DNA from: Paractinoplanes deccanensis
GTDB taxonomy: Bacteria > Actinomycetota > Actinomycetes > Mycobacteriales > Micromonosporaceae
Direction of reading: 5' to 3'
Assembly (NCBI RefSeq): GCF_016862115.1
Contig: NZ_BOMI01000121.1
Location: forward strand, 1-64,000
Length of the DNA stretch: 64,000 nucleotides
A program made the position numbers and the translations under genes. Shown piece after piece: positions 7,956-16,857 of the stretch (position 1 is the stretch's first letter; every line of letters starts with the position of its first letter). Below the pieces are notes generated by a model that ran no database searches, was not told where the DNA came from, and saw nothing but the letters and a program-made list of their open reading frames with translations.

Positions 7956-8879
7956 ATGGACACGACGGAACGGGTGCTGACCCTGCTCGGCCTGCTCCAG
8001 CAGCGCCGCGTCTGGACCGGGCCGGAGCTGGCGGAACGGCTCGGGGTCACGTCCCGGACCGTGCGGCGCGACGTCGAGCGGCTCCGCACGCTCGGCTATC
8101 CGGTCAACGCCGGGCAGGGCGCCGGCGGCGGCTACCAGCTCGGCCCCGGGCAGGCGCTGCCGCCGCTGCTGCTGGACGACGAGGAGGCGATCGCCACCGC
8201 GGTCTCGCTGCTGGCCGGGGTCGGCGGCGAGGCGGCGATGCGGGCGCTGTCGAAGCTCGACCAGGTGCTGCCGGCCCGGCTGCGGCAGTCCGTGAAGGCG
8301 CTGTCCGGCTCGGTGTCGTCGTTCGGCGGGTCACGCTGGCCCGCCGATCCGGCGACGCTGATGACGCTCGCCCGGGCCTGCCGCGACCAGGTGCTGGTGG
8401 ACTTCGCCTACTCGTCGGCGCCGCGGCGGGCCGAGCCGTACCGGCTGGTCGCCTCGGACAAGCGGTGGTACCTGTTCGCGTACGACCTGGATCGCGACGA
8501 CTGGCGCACCTTCCGGGTCGACCGGATGAGCGAGGTGGCCGCGCGGACGTGGCGGTTCGCCCCGCGCCCGGCGCCGGACGCCGCCACCTTCGTGCAGGAG
8601 GGTGTGGCCAGCCGGGTCTACAAGCATCAGGGGCGCTTCCTCGTGCACGCCCCGGCCTCGGTGGTGCGCGCGGCCGTGCCGCCGTCGGCGGCCGCGGTGC
8701 ACGAGCGCCCCGACGGCATGTCCGAAGTGGTCAGTGGTGCGGACAGCCTCGATTTCATCCTCATGCACATGGTTCTGCTGGGGCATGACTTCGAGGTGCT
8801 GGACCCGCCGGAACTCGCGGAACGATGCCGCTTGCTGGCCGCCCGATTGCTCGCCGCTACCGGTCCGCGGCCCGCTTGA
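7956..8879 (+). CDS. WYL-domain helix-turn-helix transcription regulator
   Basis: A 307-residue regulator: an N-terminal DeoR-type helix-turn-helix (about 1-58; WTGPELAERLGVTSRTVRRDVERL), then a middle WYL domain (about 140-225; VDFAYSSAPRRAEPYRLVASDKRWYLFAYDLDRDDWRTFRVDRM) and a C-terminal WCX-type extension. WYL proteins sense small ligands or nucleic acid and in actinomycetes usually control neighbouring genes. The start ATG has GGGAGG 9 bases upstream. It is divergent from the DinB-VOC pair, the likely target. Confidence 0.88.
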   Translation: MDTTERVLTLLGLLQQRRVWTGPELAERLGVTSRTVRRDVERLRTLGYPVNAGQGAGGGYQLGPGQALPPLLLDDEEAIATAVSLLAGVGGEAAMRALSKLDQVLPARLRQSVKALSGSVSSFGGSRWPADPATLMTLARACRDQVLVDFAYSSAPRRAEPYRLVASDKRWYLFAYDLDRDDWRTFRVDRMSEVAARTWRFAPRPAPDAATFVQEGVASRVYKHQGRFLVHAPASVVRAAVPPSAAAVHERPDGMSEVVSGADSLDFILMHMVLLGHDFEVLDPPELAERCRLLAARLLAATGPRPA

Positions 8880-8930
8880 TACGCTCAAGCGCCTATATCC
8901 GGTGGCATTGAGACGTATGAGGTATCAACG

Positions 8931-9815
8931 GTGGAGCTGCGGCACCTGCGGTACTTCCTCGTGGTGGCCGAGGAGAGCCACTTCGGCCGCGCGGCCGCGC
9001 GGCTGCACATCGCTCAGCCCCCGCTGTCCCAGGCGATCCGGCGGCTGGAGGCCGAGCTCGGCGTCGAGCTGCTGCACCGCACCACCCGGCGGGTCGAGCT
9101 CACCGAGGCCGGCCGCGCCTACCTCGCCCGTGCCAGGGAGGTCCTCGCCGCCGTGGAGGAGGCCGGCCACGAGGCCCGCCGGGTCGCCGCCGGCGCGGTG
9201 GGTCACCTGGCGATCGGGTGCGTCGGCTCGGTGACGTACAGCCTGCTGCCCGCGCTCTCCCGCCACCTCGCCGTCGAGCTGCCCGGCGTCGACTTCTCGT
9301 TCCGCGGTGAGATGCTCGCCCCCGACCAGGTCGAGGCGCTGCGGTCCGGCGAGATCGACCTGGCGCTGCTGCGCCCGCCGGTCGCCGACCTGTCGCTCGC
9401 CGTCACTCCGCTGCGGCGCGACCGCCTCGTCGTCGCGCTGCCCGCCTCGCACGCGCTGGCCCGGCGCAAGCAGGTGCGCGTCGCGGACCTGCGGGACGCC
9501 CCGCTGATCGTGCACTCCGCCGGCCGCCGCTCGGTGATGTACGGCGTCGTGCTGGGCCTGTTCCGCGACGCCGGGCTCGAGCCCCGGGTGCGTCACGAGG
9601 TGGGTGAGACGTCCACGCTGATCACCCTCGTCGCCGGAGGGCTGGGTGCCGCTGTCGTCCCGGAGCCGGTGACCGCCCTCGCTCTGGACGGCGTCGTCTA
9701 CCGTCCGCTGGTCCGCCCGGCTGCCACCGTCGACCTGGCGCTGGCGCACCGGGCCGACCGCGCCGAGCCGCATCTCGCCCGTACCGTCGAGCTGATTCGA
9801 GGACTCACCACATGA
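8931..9815 (+). CDS. LysR family transcription regulator
   Basis: A 294-residue LysR protein: winged helix-turn-helix at residues 1-60 (LRHLRYFLVVAEESHFGRAAARLHIAQPPLSQAIRRLEAELG) and a periplasmic-binding-like effector domain (about 88-290). The start is GTG with a GAGGT-like ribosome site. Its stop overlaps the ATG of the downstream LLM oxidoreductase by 4 bases, so the regulator and enzyme form one operon, an unusual arrangement for LysR genes, which are more often divergent from their target. Confidence 0.9.
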   Translation: MELRHLRYFLVVAEESHFGRAAARLHIAQPPLSQAIRRLEAELGVELLHRTTRRVELTEAGRAYLARAREVLAAVEEAGHEARRVAAGAVGHLAIGCVGSVTYSLLPALSRHLAVELPGVDFSFRGEMLAPDQVEALRSGEIDLALLRPPVADLSLAVTPLRRDRLVVALPASHALARRKQVRVADLRDAPLIVHSAGRRSVMYGVVLGLFRDAGLEPRVRHEVGETSTLITLVAGGLGAAVVPEPVTALALDGVVYRPLVRPAATVDLALAHRADRAEPHLARTVELIRGLTT

Positions 9816-10702
9816 CACGTCCGTACCGCGTCGGCGTCCAGCTGCCCGAGATCGAGCGCCACGTCGCCTGGCCCGAGCTGGCCGAGATGGCCCGCACCGC
9901 CGAGCGGGTCGGCTTCGACTCGCTGTGGGTCGGCGACCACCTGCTCTACGACCTGCCGGAGGGCGGGGTGCGCGGCCCGTGGGAGGCGTGGACCTCGCTG
10001 GCCGGCCTGGCCGCGGTGACCGAGCGCGTCGAGCTCGGCCCACTGGTCGCCGCGACCCCGTTCCACGCCCCGGCGATGCTCGCCAAGCAGGCGGCCACGG
10101 TCGACGCCATCTCGGGCGGCCGGTTGATCGTCGGGCTCGGCGCGGGCTGGAACCGGCGCGAGTTCGACGCGTTCGGTTTCCCGTACGACCACCGCGTCTC
10201 CCGCTTCGAGGAGGCGTTCACGATCGTCCGCCGCCTCCTGCGCGACGGCCACGCCGATTTTCACGGCACCTACTACGACGCCGCCGACTGCACGCTCGAC
10301 CCGCGGCCGGTGCGCCCCGGCGGCCCGCCGCTGTGGCTCGGCTCGGTCGGCCCGCGCATGCTGAGCATCGGCCTGCCGCACGTGGACGCGTGGAACGTCT
10401 GGTGGTCCGACTACGGCAACACCCCGGCCGGCTTCGCCGAGGTGCGTGCGCGCGTCGAGGAGGCCGCCGCGGCGGCGGGCCGCGCTCCCGGTGAGGTGGA
10501 GGCGACCGCCGCCGTCCTGCTCCGGCTCCCCGGCGGCACGGGCCGGCAGACCCGCACCCGTCCTGTCGAGGGCTCGCCGGCCGACATCGCCCGGCACCTG
10601 GCGGCCATGGCCGAGGCGGGCGCCACCCACCTCCAGCTGGTGGTCGACCCGATCACCGTCGAGTCGATCGAGTGGCTGGGGCAGGTGCTCGCCATCGGTT
10701 AG
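9812..10702 (+). CDS. LLM-class F420-dependent oxidoreductase
   Basis: A 296-residue luciferase-like monooxygenase fold protein: strand-helix start RVGVQLPEIERHVAWPELAEMARTAERVGFDSLWVGDHL, then KQAATVDAISGGRLIVGLGAGWNRREFDAFGF, the typical F420/LLM signature. Such enzymes use reduced F420 (or FMN) to reduce or oxidise small organic molecules; the substrate is unknown. It is translated with the LysR gene by an ATGA overlap and ends 6 bases before the stop of the convergent MarR gene. Confidence 0.87.
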   Translation: MTRPYRVGVQLPEIERHVAWPELAEMARTAERVGFDSLWVGDHLLYDLPEGGVRGPWEAWTSLAGLAAVTERVELGPLVAATPFHAPAMLAKQAATVDAISGGRLIVGLGAGWNRREFDAFGFPYDHRVSRFEEAFTIVRRLLRDGHADFHGTYYDAADCTLDPRPVRPGGPPLWLGSVGPRMLSIGLPHVDAWNVWWSDYGNTPAGFAEVRARVEEAAAAAGRAPGEVEATAAVLLRLPGGTGRQTRTRPVEGSPADIARHLAAMAEAGATHLQLVVDPITVESIEWLGQVLAIG

Positions 10703-10708
10703 CGCCGG

Positions 10709-11152
10709 TCAGACGGTCTGCTGGTGCACGGCGGCGGCGAGGCCCTCCAGCTCGGGGATCCGCTCGGCCTCGGCCAGCGACCGCTCCAGCACCCGGTCGT
10801 GGGTCGGGCGGGCCTCGGCGAGCAGCTCCTGACCGGCGGGCGTGAGCTCGGTGTAGATGCCGCGGCGGTCGTCGGCGCAGAGGATGCGGGTCAGCAGGCC
10901 GCGGTCCTCGAGGCGGGTGACCAGGCGGGTGGTGGCGCTGCTGGAGAGGGCGGCCGCGCGGGCGAGCTGCTGCATGCGCATGTGCCAGCCGTCCTGGCGG
11001 CTGAGCGCGTCGAGGACCGTGTATTCGACGACGGACAGCTTGTGGTGGGCCTGGAGCTCCTTCTCGAGCGCGGTCTCGATGAGGCCGTGCAGCGCGGCCA
11101 GGCGCCGCCATCCTTGCGCGCGGATCTCGACCGCGTCGTTGCTGATCCCCAT
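10709..11152 (-). CDS. MarR family transcription regulator
   Basis: A 147-residue winged-helix protein of MarR type: LSVVEYTVLDALSRQDGWHMRMQQLARAAALSSSATTRLVTRLEDRGLLTRILCADDRRGIYTELTPAG, covering the recognition helix and the wing with DDRRG. The ATG at 11152 has GGGAGG 6 bases upstream and is preferred over an upstream start. It is divergent from an aldo/keto reductase, with a perfect inverted repeat between them, so it very likely represses that gene and itself. Confidence 0.9.
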   Translation of the reverse strand: MGISNDAVEIRAQGWRRLAALHGLIETALEKELQAHHKLSVVEYTVLDALSRQDGWHMRMQQLARAAALSSSATTRLVTRLEDRGLLTRILCADDRRGIYTELTPAGQELLAEARPTHDRVLERSLAEAERIPELEGLAAAVHQQTV

Positions 11153-11212
11153 GCCCGGCCTCCCGTCGAGATGCGTCTCACTGTACACCGCCTTGCGCCG
11201 ATAGAACGCGCC

Positions 11213-11233
11213 TGCAACTATCGTTTAGTTGCA
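11213..11233. promoter_or_regulatory. MarR operator palindrome
   Basis: A perfect 8-bp inverted repeat TGCAACTA-N5-TAGTTGCA lies in the divergent gap, 61 bases upstream of the marR ATG and 28 bases before the aldo/keto reductase ATG. The AT-rich arms stand out from the GC-rich surroundings and the size suits a MarR dimer. It probably covers the promoter of the reductase gene. Confidence 0.78.
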
Positions 11234-11260
11234 AACGCTGGATATTGCGGAAGGAAACAC

Positions 11261-12088
11261 ATGGCCGGCATCCCCACGATCACGCTGAACGACGGCGTGA
11301 CCATCCCCCAGCTCGGGTTCGGCGTCTTCCAGGTGCCCGACGCGGACACGCAGGCCGCGGTCGCCACCGCCCTCGAAGCCGGGTACCGCAGCATCGACAC
11401 CGCCGCCGTCTACGGCAACGAGGCCGGCGTCGGCCGCGCGATCGCGGCCTCCGGCCTGCTCCGCGACGAGGTCTTCGTCACCACCAAGCTGTGGGTTTCC
11501 GACCTCGGCCGTACCCGGGCGCGCGACGCCCTGCGCCGCAGCCTCGACAAGCTCGGGCTCGACCGGGTCGACCTGTACCTGATCCACTGGCCCGCGCCCG
11601 CCACCGACGCCTACCTCGAGGCGTGGCAGACGCTGGAGGAGCTCCAGGCCGAGAAGCTGACCCGGGCGATCGGCGTCTCCAACTTCCTGCCCGAGCACCT
11701 CGACCGGGTCGCCGCGCTCGGCGGCACCGTGCCCGCCGTGAACCAGATCGAGCTGCACCCCGCCCTGCAGAACCGCGAGACCGTCGCCGCGAACCAGGCG
11801 CACGGCATCGCGACCGAGGCGTGGAGCCCGTTCGCCCAGGGCGCCGTCCTCGGCGAGCCCGCCGTCGTGGCCGCCGCCGGGGCGCACGGGGTCACCCCGG
11901 CCCAGGTGGTGCTGCGCTGGCACCTCCAGCAGGGCCGCATCGTCATCCCGAAGTCCGTGACGCCGTCGCGGATCGCCGCCAACCTCGACGTCTTCGGCTT
12001 CGAGCTGTCCACCGAGGAGCTGGCCGCCATCGACGCCCTGGAGAACGACGGCCGCACGGGCCCGCATCCCGCGCGCTACAACGGGTAA
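11261..12088 (+). CDS. aldo/keto reductase
   Basis: A 275-residue NADPH-dependent TIM-barrel reductase of the 2,5-diketogluconate reductase type. The catalytic set is visible: Asp and Tyr in YRSIDTAAVYGNE, Lys in VTTKLWV, His in DLYLIHWP. NADPH-binding signature IPKSVTPSRIAANLDVF is near the C-end. It reduces aldehydes or ketones to alcohols; the true substrate is not evident. A purine-rich ribosome site (GGAAGG) precedes the ATG. The MarR palindrome lies just upstream, and a DoxX-like gene follows 10 bases later in the same operon. Confidence 0.93.
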   Translation: MAGIPTITLNDGVTIPQLGFGVFQVPDADTQAAVATALEAGYRSIDTAAVYGNEAGVGRAIAASGLLRDEVFVTTKLWVSDLGRTRARDALRRSLDKLGLDRVDLYLIHWPAPATDAYLEAWQTLEELQAEKLTRAIGVSNFLPEHLDRVAALGGTVPAVNQIELHPALQNRETVAANQAHGIATEAWSPFAQGAVLGEPAVVAAAGAHGVTPAQVVLRWHLQQGRIVIPKSVTPSRIAANLDVFGFELSTEELAAIDALENDGRTGPHPARYNG

Positions 12089-12098
12089 GACGCCGGGC

Positions 12099-12491
12099 AT
12101 GTCGAAGACCCGTACCCTCGGGCAGGCCGCGCTCGGCCTGCTGCTCCTGACCGCCGGCACCGGCCACCTCACGACCCAGCGGCAGGAGTTCCAGGCCCAG
12201 GTGCCGTCCTGGATGCCCGTCGACCCCGACGTCGTCGTGGTGGCGTCGGGCATCGCCGAGCTGGCCCTCGGCGCCGCGCTGCTGTCCACGTGGCGGCAGC
12301 CGGCCCGGGGCCGCCTGGGCAAGCTGGCGGCGGCGTTCTTCGTCGGCGTCTTCCCGGGCAACATCGCCCAGTACGCCGAGCGCAAGGACGGCTTCGGCCT
12401 CGACACCGACCGCAAGCGCGCGCTGCGCCTGCTCGGCCAGCCGGCCCTGGTCGCCTGGGCCCTCGCGGCGACGAAGGAGCGCCGCCCCTAG
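12099..12491 (+). CDS. DoxX-like membrane protein
   Basis: A 130-residue protein with about four hydrophobic segments and the pattern LLLLTAGTGHL, SGIAELALGAALL and FVGVFPGNIAQY seen in the DoxX/DoxD-like family of small membrane proteins linked to redox balance. It follows the aldo/keto reductase by 10 bases and should share its MarR control. Its stop codon overlaps that of the facing RDD gene in a single CTAG. Confidence 0.75.
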   Translation: MSKTRTLGQAALGLLLLTAGTGHLTTQRQEFQAQVPSWMPVDPDVVVVASGIAELALGAALLSTWRQPARGRLGKLAAAFFVGVFPGNIAQYAERKDGFGLDTDRKRALRLLGQPALVAWALAATKERRP

Positions 12492-12931
12492 CGCCCGCGG
12501 ACGACCAGTGTCCGGGCGACGATGTCGCCCACCCGGCGGCGGCGCTTCGAGCTCAGCACGACGATGAAGCCGACCAGGTAGCCGAAGACGGCGTCGACGA
12601 CGCGGAAGATCGTGCGCAGGATCGCCTTGCCGATCCCCGGCGGGCTCGCGCCGGTCTCCCCGTCGATCACGCGGATGCCGACGGCCATCTTGCCCACCGT
12701 GCGGCCGAGCAGGCCCTCCATCAGCACGTAGTAGAGGATCGCGACGACGAGCAGCAGGAAGTTGCCGCCGCTGGACAGCTTGGTCAGGCTCCACCCGGAC
12801 ACGCCGAAGTCGAAGCCGAACAGCTGCGACAGAAATCCGCCGGCCAGGCCCAGCACGAACCCGTCGATCACGGTGGCGACGATCCGGCGCCCGGTCACGT
12901 GGACGTCCGGCGCCCCCGACACATATGCCAT
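12488..12931 (-). CDS. RDD family membrane protein
   Basis: A 147-residue protein with the RDD-domain features: an N-terminal 'GRRIVATVIDGFVLGLAGGFL' (Arg then Asp in the first membrane helix), a middle 'GRTVGKMAVGIRVIDGETGASP' and a final helix FRVVDAVFGYLVGFIVVL. RDD proteins are thought to be transporters or membrane-quality proteins; function is poorly known. ATG at 12931 is preferred over upstream in-frame starts because the family begins near here. Its stop overlaps the facing DoxX stop (CTAG). Confidence 0.78.
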   Translation of the reverse strand: MAYVSGAPDVHVTGRRIVATVIDGFVLGLAGGFLSQLFGFDFGVSGWSLTKLSSGGNFLLLVVAILYYVLMEGLLGRTVGKMAVGIRVIDGETGASPPGIGKAILRTIFRVVDAVFGYLVGFIVVLSSKRRRRVGDIVARTLVVRGR

Positions 12932-12952
12932 GAGGGTCATCCTCACAGCGCG

Positions 12953-12999
12953 GCCGGGCCCCGATCAACCGCGATGAGGGGCGGATCACGGGGCCCGGC
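12953..12999. terminator. long inverted repeat after bkd operon
   Basis: Perfect 11-bp arms GCCGGGCCCCG (12953-12963) and CGGGGCCCGGC (12989-12999) with a 25-base spacer lie just downstream of the E2 stop and upstream of the RDD gene. Position suits a terminator for the minus-strand bkd operon. Confidence 0.55.
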
Positions 13000-13007
13000 G
13001 GCAGGGG

Positions 13008-14228
13008 TCAGAGGCGGGCGATGGCGGCGGCCGGGTTCTCGATGGCGTCGGCTACCGCGCGCATGAAGCCGGCGGCCGTGCCGCCGTCGCAGACGCGGTG
13101 GTCGAAGACGAAGCTCATCTGGGTGATCTTGCGGACGCACAGCTCGCCGCCGGCCACCCACGGGCGGTCGATGATGCGGCCGAGGCCGAGGATCGCCACC
13201 TGCGGGTGGTTGATGATGGCCGCGCTGCCGTCCACGTTGAAGGCGCCGTAGTTGTTGAGGGTGAACGTCCCGGCCGGGGACGAGACGTTTCCCTCCCGCG
13301 CGCTCGCGGTCACCTTGCGGATCTCCTCGTCGAGCCGGGTCGTGGTCATCGACCCGGCGTCGGCGACGGCGGGCACCACCAGACCGCGGGAGCCCTGCAC
13401 GGCGATGCCGAGATCGATGCGGTCGTACTGCACGATCTCCTGCCGCTCGGTGTCGAGCCGGGAGTTGAGGACCGGGTACTGCTTCAGGGCGGCGACCACG
13501 AACCGGGCGACGTACGCGAGGATCCCCGGGCCGGGGCGCAGGCTCTCGCGCAGCTCCCACAGCGGGGTGGCGTCGACGTCGACCCAGACCGTCGCCTCGG
13601 GAATCTCGGCGCGGCTGCGGGTGAGCGCCGCCGAGACGGCCTTGCGGAAGCCGCTCAGCGGGATGCGGGTCTCGCCCGCCACCGTCAGCGGTGACGCCTC
13701 GGCGGTGTGGGCCAGCGCCGTCTCCACGTCGGCGCGGACGATCAGGCCGCCGGGGCCACTGCCGGTGAGCGTTCGCAGGTCGAGCCCGCCGTCGCGGGCG
13801 AGCCGGCGCACCAGCGGCGACACCACGAGTGGCACCCGGGAGGCGACGGGCGGCGGGTGTGCGGCGGGGGAGCGGCGACGGCGGCGCCCCGAGCCGGCCG
13901 GCGCGCTGCTGGTCCCGTACCCGATGAGGACGTTGCCGGAGCCGGCGCGTTCCTCCTCGCGGTAGGTCTGCTCGGGCGAGGGAGGGGCGACGGCCCCGAC
14001 CGTCAGAAGCGGCTTGCCGACCTCCAGCACGGAGCCCTCGGGCGCGTGCCGCACCGCGATCCGGCCCGCGAACGGGGTCGGCACCTCCACAAGGGACTTG
14101 GCCGTCTCGACCTCGACCACGGGCTGGTCGATCTCGACGGTGTCGCCCTCCTGGACGAGCCAGCGCACCACCTCGGCCTCGGTCAGCCCCTCGCCGAGGT
14201 CGGGCAGCAGGAAGACCTGGTCGTTCAC
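13008..14228 (-). CDS. bkdC: dihydrolipoamide acyltransferase E2 of branched-chain keto acid dehydrogenase
   Basis: A 406-residue E2 subunit. An N-terminal lipoyl domain (about 1-78) has the lipoylated Lys in VEVETAKSLVEV. A Pro/Arg-rich linker and an E3-binding domain (about 134-170; VVSPLVRRLARDGGLDLRTLTGSGPGGLIVRADVE) follow, then the catalytic domain ending with the FDHRVCDGG motif (His and Asp active-site residues). It moves the acyl group from E1 to CoA. Start GTG overlaps the E1beta stop (GTGA). The AsnC neighbour and the split E1 argue for branched-chain rather than pyruvate substrate. Confidence 0.92.
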   Translation of the reverse strand: MNDQVFLLPDLGEGLTEAEVVRWLVQEGDTVEIDQPVVEVETAKSLVEVPTPFAGRIAVRHAPEGSVLEVGKPLLTVGAVAPPSPEQTYREEERAGSGNVLIGYGTSSAPAGSGRRRRRSPAAHPPPVASRVPLVVSPLVRRLARDGGLDLRTLTGSGPGGLIVRADVETALAHTAEASPLTVAGETRIPLSGFRKAVSAALTRSRAEIPEATVWVDVDATPLWELRESLRPGPGILAYVARFVVAALKQYPVLNSRLDTERQEIVQYDRIDLGIAVQGSRGLVVPAVADAGSMTTTRLDEEIRKVTASAREGNVSSPAGTFTLNNYGAFNVDGSAAIINHPQVAILGLGRIIDRPWVAGGELCVRKITQMSFVFDHRVCDGGTAAGFMRAVADAIENPAAAIARL

Positions 14229-15220
14229 GAGAGCTCCCACTGGAGGTCGTCGACCGCCTCGAGCACGCGGTCCACGCTCGGCAGCTGGACGTGCTCCAGC
14301 TTCGGCGGCGGGTAGGGGATGTCGTAGCCGGTGACCCGCCGGATCGGCGCGGCCAGCGAGTGGAAGCAGCGTTCGGTGACCCGCGCGACGATCTCGGAGG
14401 AGACGCTGGCGAAGCCGCTCGCCTCGGCGACCACGACCGCGCGGCCGGTGGAGCGGACCGCCGCGCACACCGTCTCGTCGTCGAACGGCACGATCGAGCG
14501 CAGGTCGACCACCTGGAGGCTGCGGCCCTCGCGGTCGGCGACCTCGGCGGCCTCCAGCGCGATCGGCACCGACGGGCCGTAGGCGATGAGCGTGGCGTCC
14601 GAGCCCTCCCGGCGTACCACCGCCCTGCCGATGCCCGCGGCCGGCGCATGGGCGGAGAGCTCGACCTCCTCCTTGCTCCAGTAGAGCTTCTTCGGCTCCA
14701 GGAAGATCACCGGGTCCGGGGAGGCAATCGCCTCACGCAGCAGGGTGTACGCGTCGGACGGCGTCGCCGGCGCCACCACGTGCAGGCCGGGCGTGTGCGC
14801 GTAGTACGCCTCGGACGAGTCGCAGTGGTGCTCGACCCCGCCGATGCCGCCCGCGTACGGGACCCGGATCACCATGGGCAGCGACACCTTGCCGCGGGTG
14901 CGGTTGCGCATCTTGGCGACGTGGCTGACGATCTGCTCGAACGCCGGGTACGCGAACGCGTCGAACTGCATCTCGACGACCGGCCGCATACCGTTCATCG
15001 CCATGCCGACCGCGACGCCGACGATGCCCGACTCGGCCAGCGGCGTGTCGAAGCACCGGTCCTCGCCGAACTCGGCGGTCAGCCCGTCGGTGATCCGGAA
15101 GACGCCGCCGAGCGGCCCCACGTCCTCGCCGAAGACGACCACCGACGGGTCCGCGCTCATCGCGTCGCGCAGCGCCCTGTTGAGCGCCTGCGCCATCGAA
15201 AGCTTCTCGTGCGCGATCAT
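14225..15220 (-). CDS. bkdB: branched-chain keto acid dehydrogenase E1 beta subunit
   Basis: A 331-residue transketolase-like E1beta: LSMAQALNRALRDAMSADPSVVVFGEDVG, then RPVVEMQFDAFAYPAFEQIVSHVAKMRNRTRG, a family hallmark, and a C-terminal transketolase domain (ATLIAYGPSVPIALEAAE, VVVAEAS). With E1alpha it decarboxylates 2-oxo acids from valine, leucine and isoleucine and passes the acyl group to E2. Its ATG overlaps the E1alpha stop by ATGA, and its stop overlaps E2. Confidence 0.92.
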   Translation of the reverse strand: MIAHEKLSMAQALNRALRDAMSADPSVVVFGEDVGPLGGVFRITDGLTAEFGEDRCFDTPLAESGIVGVAVGMAMNGMRPVVEMQFDAFAYPAFEQIVSHVAKMRNRTRGKVSLPMVIRVPYAGGIGGVEHHCDSSEAYYAHTPGLHVVAPATPSDAYTLLREAIASPDPVIFLEPKKLYWSKEEVELSAHAPAAGIGRAVVRREGSDATLIAYGPSVPIALEAAEVADREGRSLQVVDLRSIVPFDDETVCAAVRSTGRAVVVAEASGFASVSSEIVARVTERCFHSLAAPIRRVTGYDIPYPPPKLEHVQLPSVDRVLEAVDDLQWELS

Positions 15221-16269
15221 GCCTGCGCCCCCTGCTCGATCAGTTGCGGCGTCGGCTTCGCGTACACGTAGGCGAAGAGCTCGGCCGGGTCGGGCTCGAC
15301 GTCGCGGTTGATGCCGTCGCGGGTGTGCGCGGCCGTCTTCTCCGCGGCCTCGGTCATGCGGGCGAGGACGTCGTCGGTGAGCAGCCCGCGGTCGCGCAGG
15401 TGCTTCTCCAGGCGGACGATCGGGTCGCGCTCGACCCACGCCGCCACCTCGTCGTCCTTGCGGTATCGGGTCGCGTCGTCGGCGTTCGTGTGCGCCTGCA
15501 TCCGGTAGGTGTGCGCCTCGACGAGCTGCGGTCCCGCACCGGAGCGCGCCCTTTGCACGGCGTCCGTCAGGACGGCGAGCAGCGCCGCGACGTCGTTCCC
15601 GTCGACTCGCTCGCCCTTGACGCCATAGCCGATGCCCTTGTGCGCCAGCGAGGGAGCCGCCGTCTGCCGTGCGAGCGGGACGCTGATGGCGTACTCGTTG
15701 TTCTGCACCAGGAAGACCACGGGCGCCTTGAGCACGGCGGCGAAGTTGAGCGCCTCGTGGAAGTCGCCCTCGCTCGTGCCGCCGTCGCCGCAGAGCGCCA
15801 TCACCACCGTCGGCTCGCCCTTGAGGCGGGCCGCGTGCGCGACGCCGACCGCGTGCGGCAGCTGGGTGGCGAGCGGCGTGGTGTGCGGGGCGACCCTGTG
15901 CTCGTACGGGTCGTAGCCGCAGTGCCAGTCGCCCTTGAGCAGGGTGAGCGCCTCGACCGGGTCGACGCCGCGCTCGACGATCGCCGCCGTGTCGCGGTAC
16001 GTCGGGAACAGCCAGTCGCCGTCGGCGAGCACCTGGGCGGCCGCGACCTGGCAGGCCTCCTGCCCGTGCGACGACGGGTAGACCGCCAGCCGGCCCTGCC
16101 GGACCAGGGCGTACGCCTGCTCGTTGAGCCGGCGCGCGGTCACCAGGCCCTGTAGGGCCCGCAGCAGCGCCGCGTCGTCCGGCAGTGTCTCGTGCAGGGC
16201 CGCCCCGTCGACGCCGATCAGCGTCACGGGCTCGGCCGAGGGGAGAAGGTGGTGTGCGTCACCTGTCAT
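15217..16269 (-). CDS. bkdA: branched-chain keto acid dehydrogenase E1 alpha subunit
   Basis: A 350-residue thiamine diphosphate enzyme: GDGGTSEGDFHEALNFAAVLKAPVVFLVQNN is the TPP-binding motif, and YPSSHGQEACQVA and PHAVGVAHAARLKG are typical. It catalyses the oxidative decarboxylation step with E1beta. It heads the operon of three coupled genes. The ATG at 16269 is chosen; a GTG at 16305 would add 12 residues, and neither has a clear ribosome site. The 131-base divergent gap to the AsnC gene should hold the promoters. Confidence 0.9.
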   Translation of the reverse strand: MTGDAHHLLPSAEPVTLIGVDGAALHETLPDDAALLRALQGLVTARRLNEQAYALVRQGRLAVYPSSHGQEACQVAAAQVLADGDWLFPTYRDTAAIVERGVDPVEALTLLKGDWHCGYDPYEHRVAPHTTPLATQLPHAVGVAHAARLKGEPTVVMALCGDGGTSEGDFHEALNFAAVLKAPVVFLVQNNEYAISVPLARQTAAPSLAHKGIGYGVKGERVDGNDVAALLAVLTDAVQRARSGAGPQLVEAHTYRMQAHTNADDATRYRKDDEVAAWVERDPIVRLEKHLRDRGLLTDDVLARMTEAAEKTAAHTRDGINRDVEPDPAELFAYVYAKPTPQLIEQGAQA

Positions 16270-16400
16270 GTCGTCATGCTTCGCTGCTTGCCAATTGGTT
16301 TCCACTGTTGGCCTAAAACCGAGAAGATGTACGATCGTAAGGCTTCTTCACGAGCCAAACGTCTCGGTGAACCGGCTAGTGGATCGGGAGGGCGAGACAA

Positions 16401-16853
16401 GTGGCCGACGCCGTCGACGACATCGATCGCCGCATCCTGGCCGAGCTCTCCCAGGACGGGCGGCTGTCGATGCGCACGCTCGCCGAGCGGCTGCACATCT
16501 CGCGGGCGAACGCCTACGCCCGGGTCGAGCGGCTCCGCTCGGCCAACGTGATCCGCGGCTTCCGCGCCGACGTCGACCCGGTGGCCGCGGGCCTCGGCAC
16601 CTCGGCGTACGTGACGGTCAACCTCAACCAGGCCGAGTGGCGCGACGTCGCCGACCAGCTCCGGGCCCTGCCGGGCGTCGTGCACATCGCCCTGGTGGGC
16701 GGCGAGTTCGACGTCATCATGCTGGTGCGCGCCCCCGACAACGCGGCGCTGGGCCGGCTCGTCCTCGACGAGATCCAGGGCATGCCGGGCGTCGTCAACA
16801 CCCGCACCCTGCTGGTCTTCGAGGAGGCCGAGCCGCCCACCTTCAAGCCGTGA
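16401..16853 (+). CDS. Lrp/AsnC family regulator, likely of bkd
   Basis: A 150-residue AsnC-type protein: winged helix at residues 3-55 (DDIDRRILAELSQDGRLSMRTLAERLHISRANAYARVERL) and a C-terminal RAM ligand-binding domain (about 68-145; VYVTVNLNQAE... PGVVHIALVGGEFDVIMLVRAPD). The GTG start has GGGAGGG about 10 bases upstream. It is divergent from bkdA, the usual place of BkdR, and probably senses branched-chain amino acids or related metabolites. Its stop is 4 bases from the facing P450 stop. Confidence 0.88.
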   Translation: MADAVDDIDRRILAELSQDGRLSMRTLAERLHISRANAYARVERLRSANVIRGFRADVDPVAAGLGTSAYVTVNLNQAEWRDVADQLRALPGVVHIALVGGEFDVIMLVRAPDNAALGRLVLDEIQGMPGVVNTRTLLVFEEAEPPTFKP

Positions 16854-16857
16854 ACGG

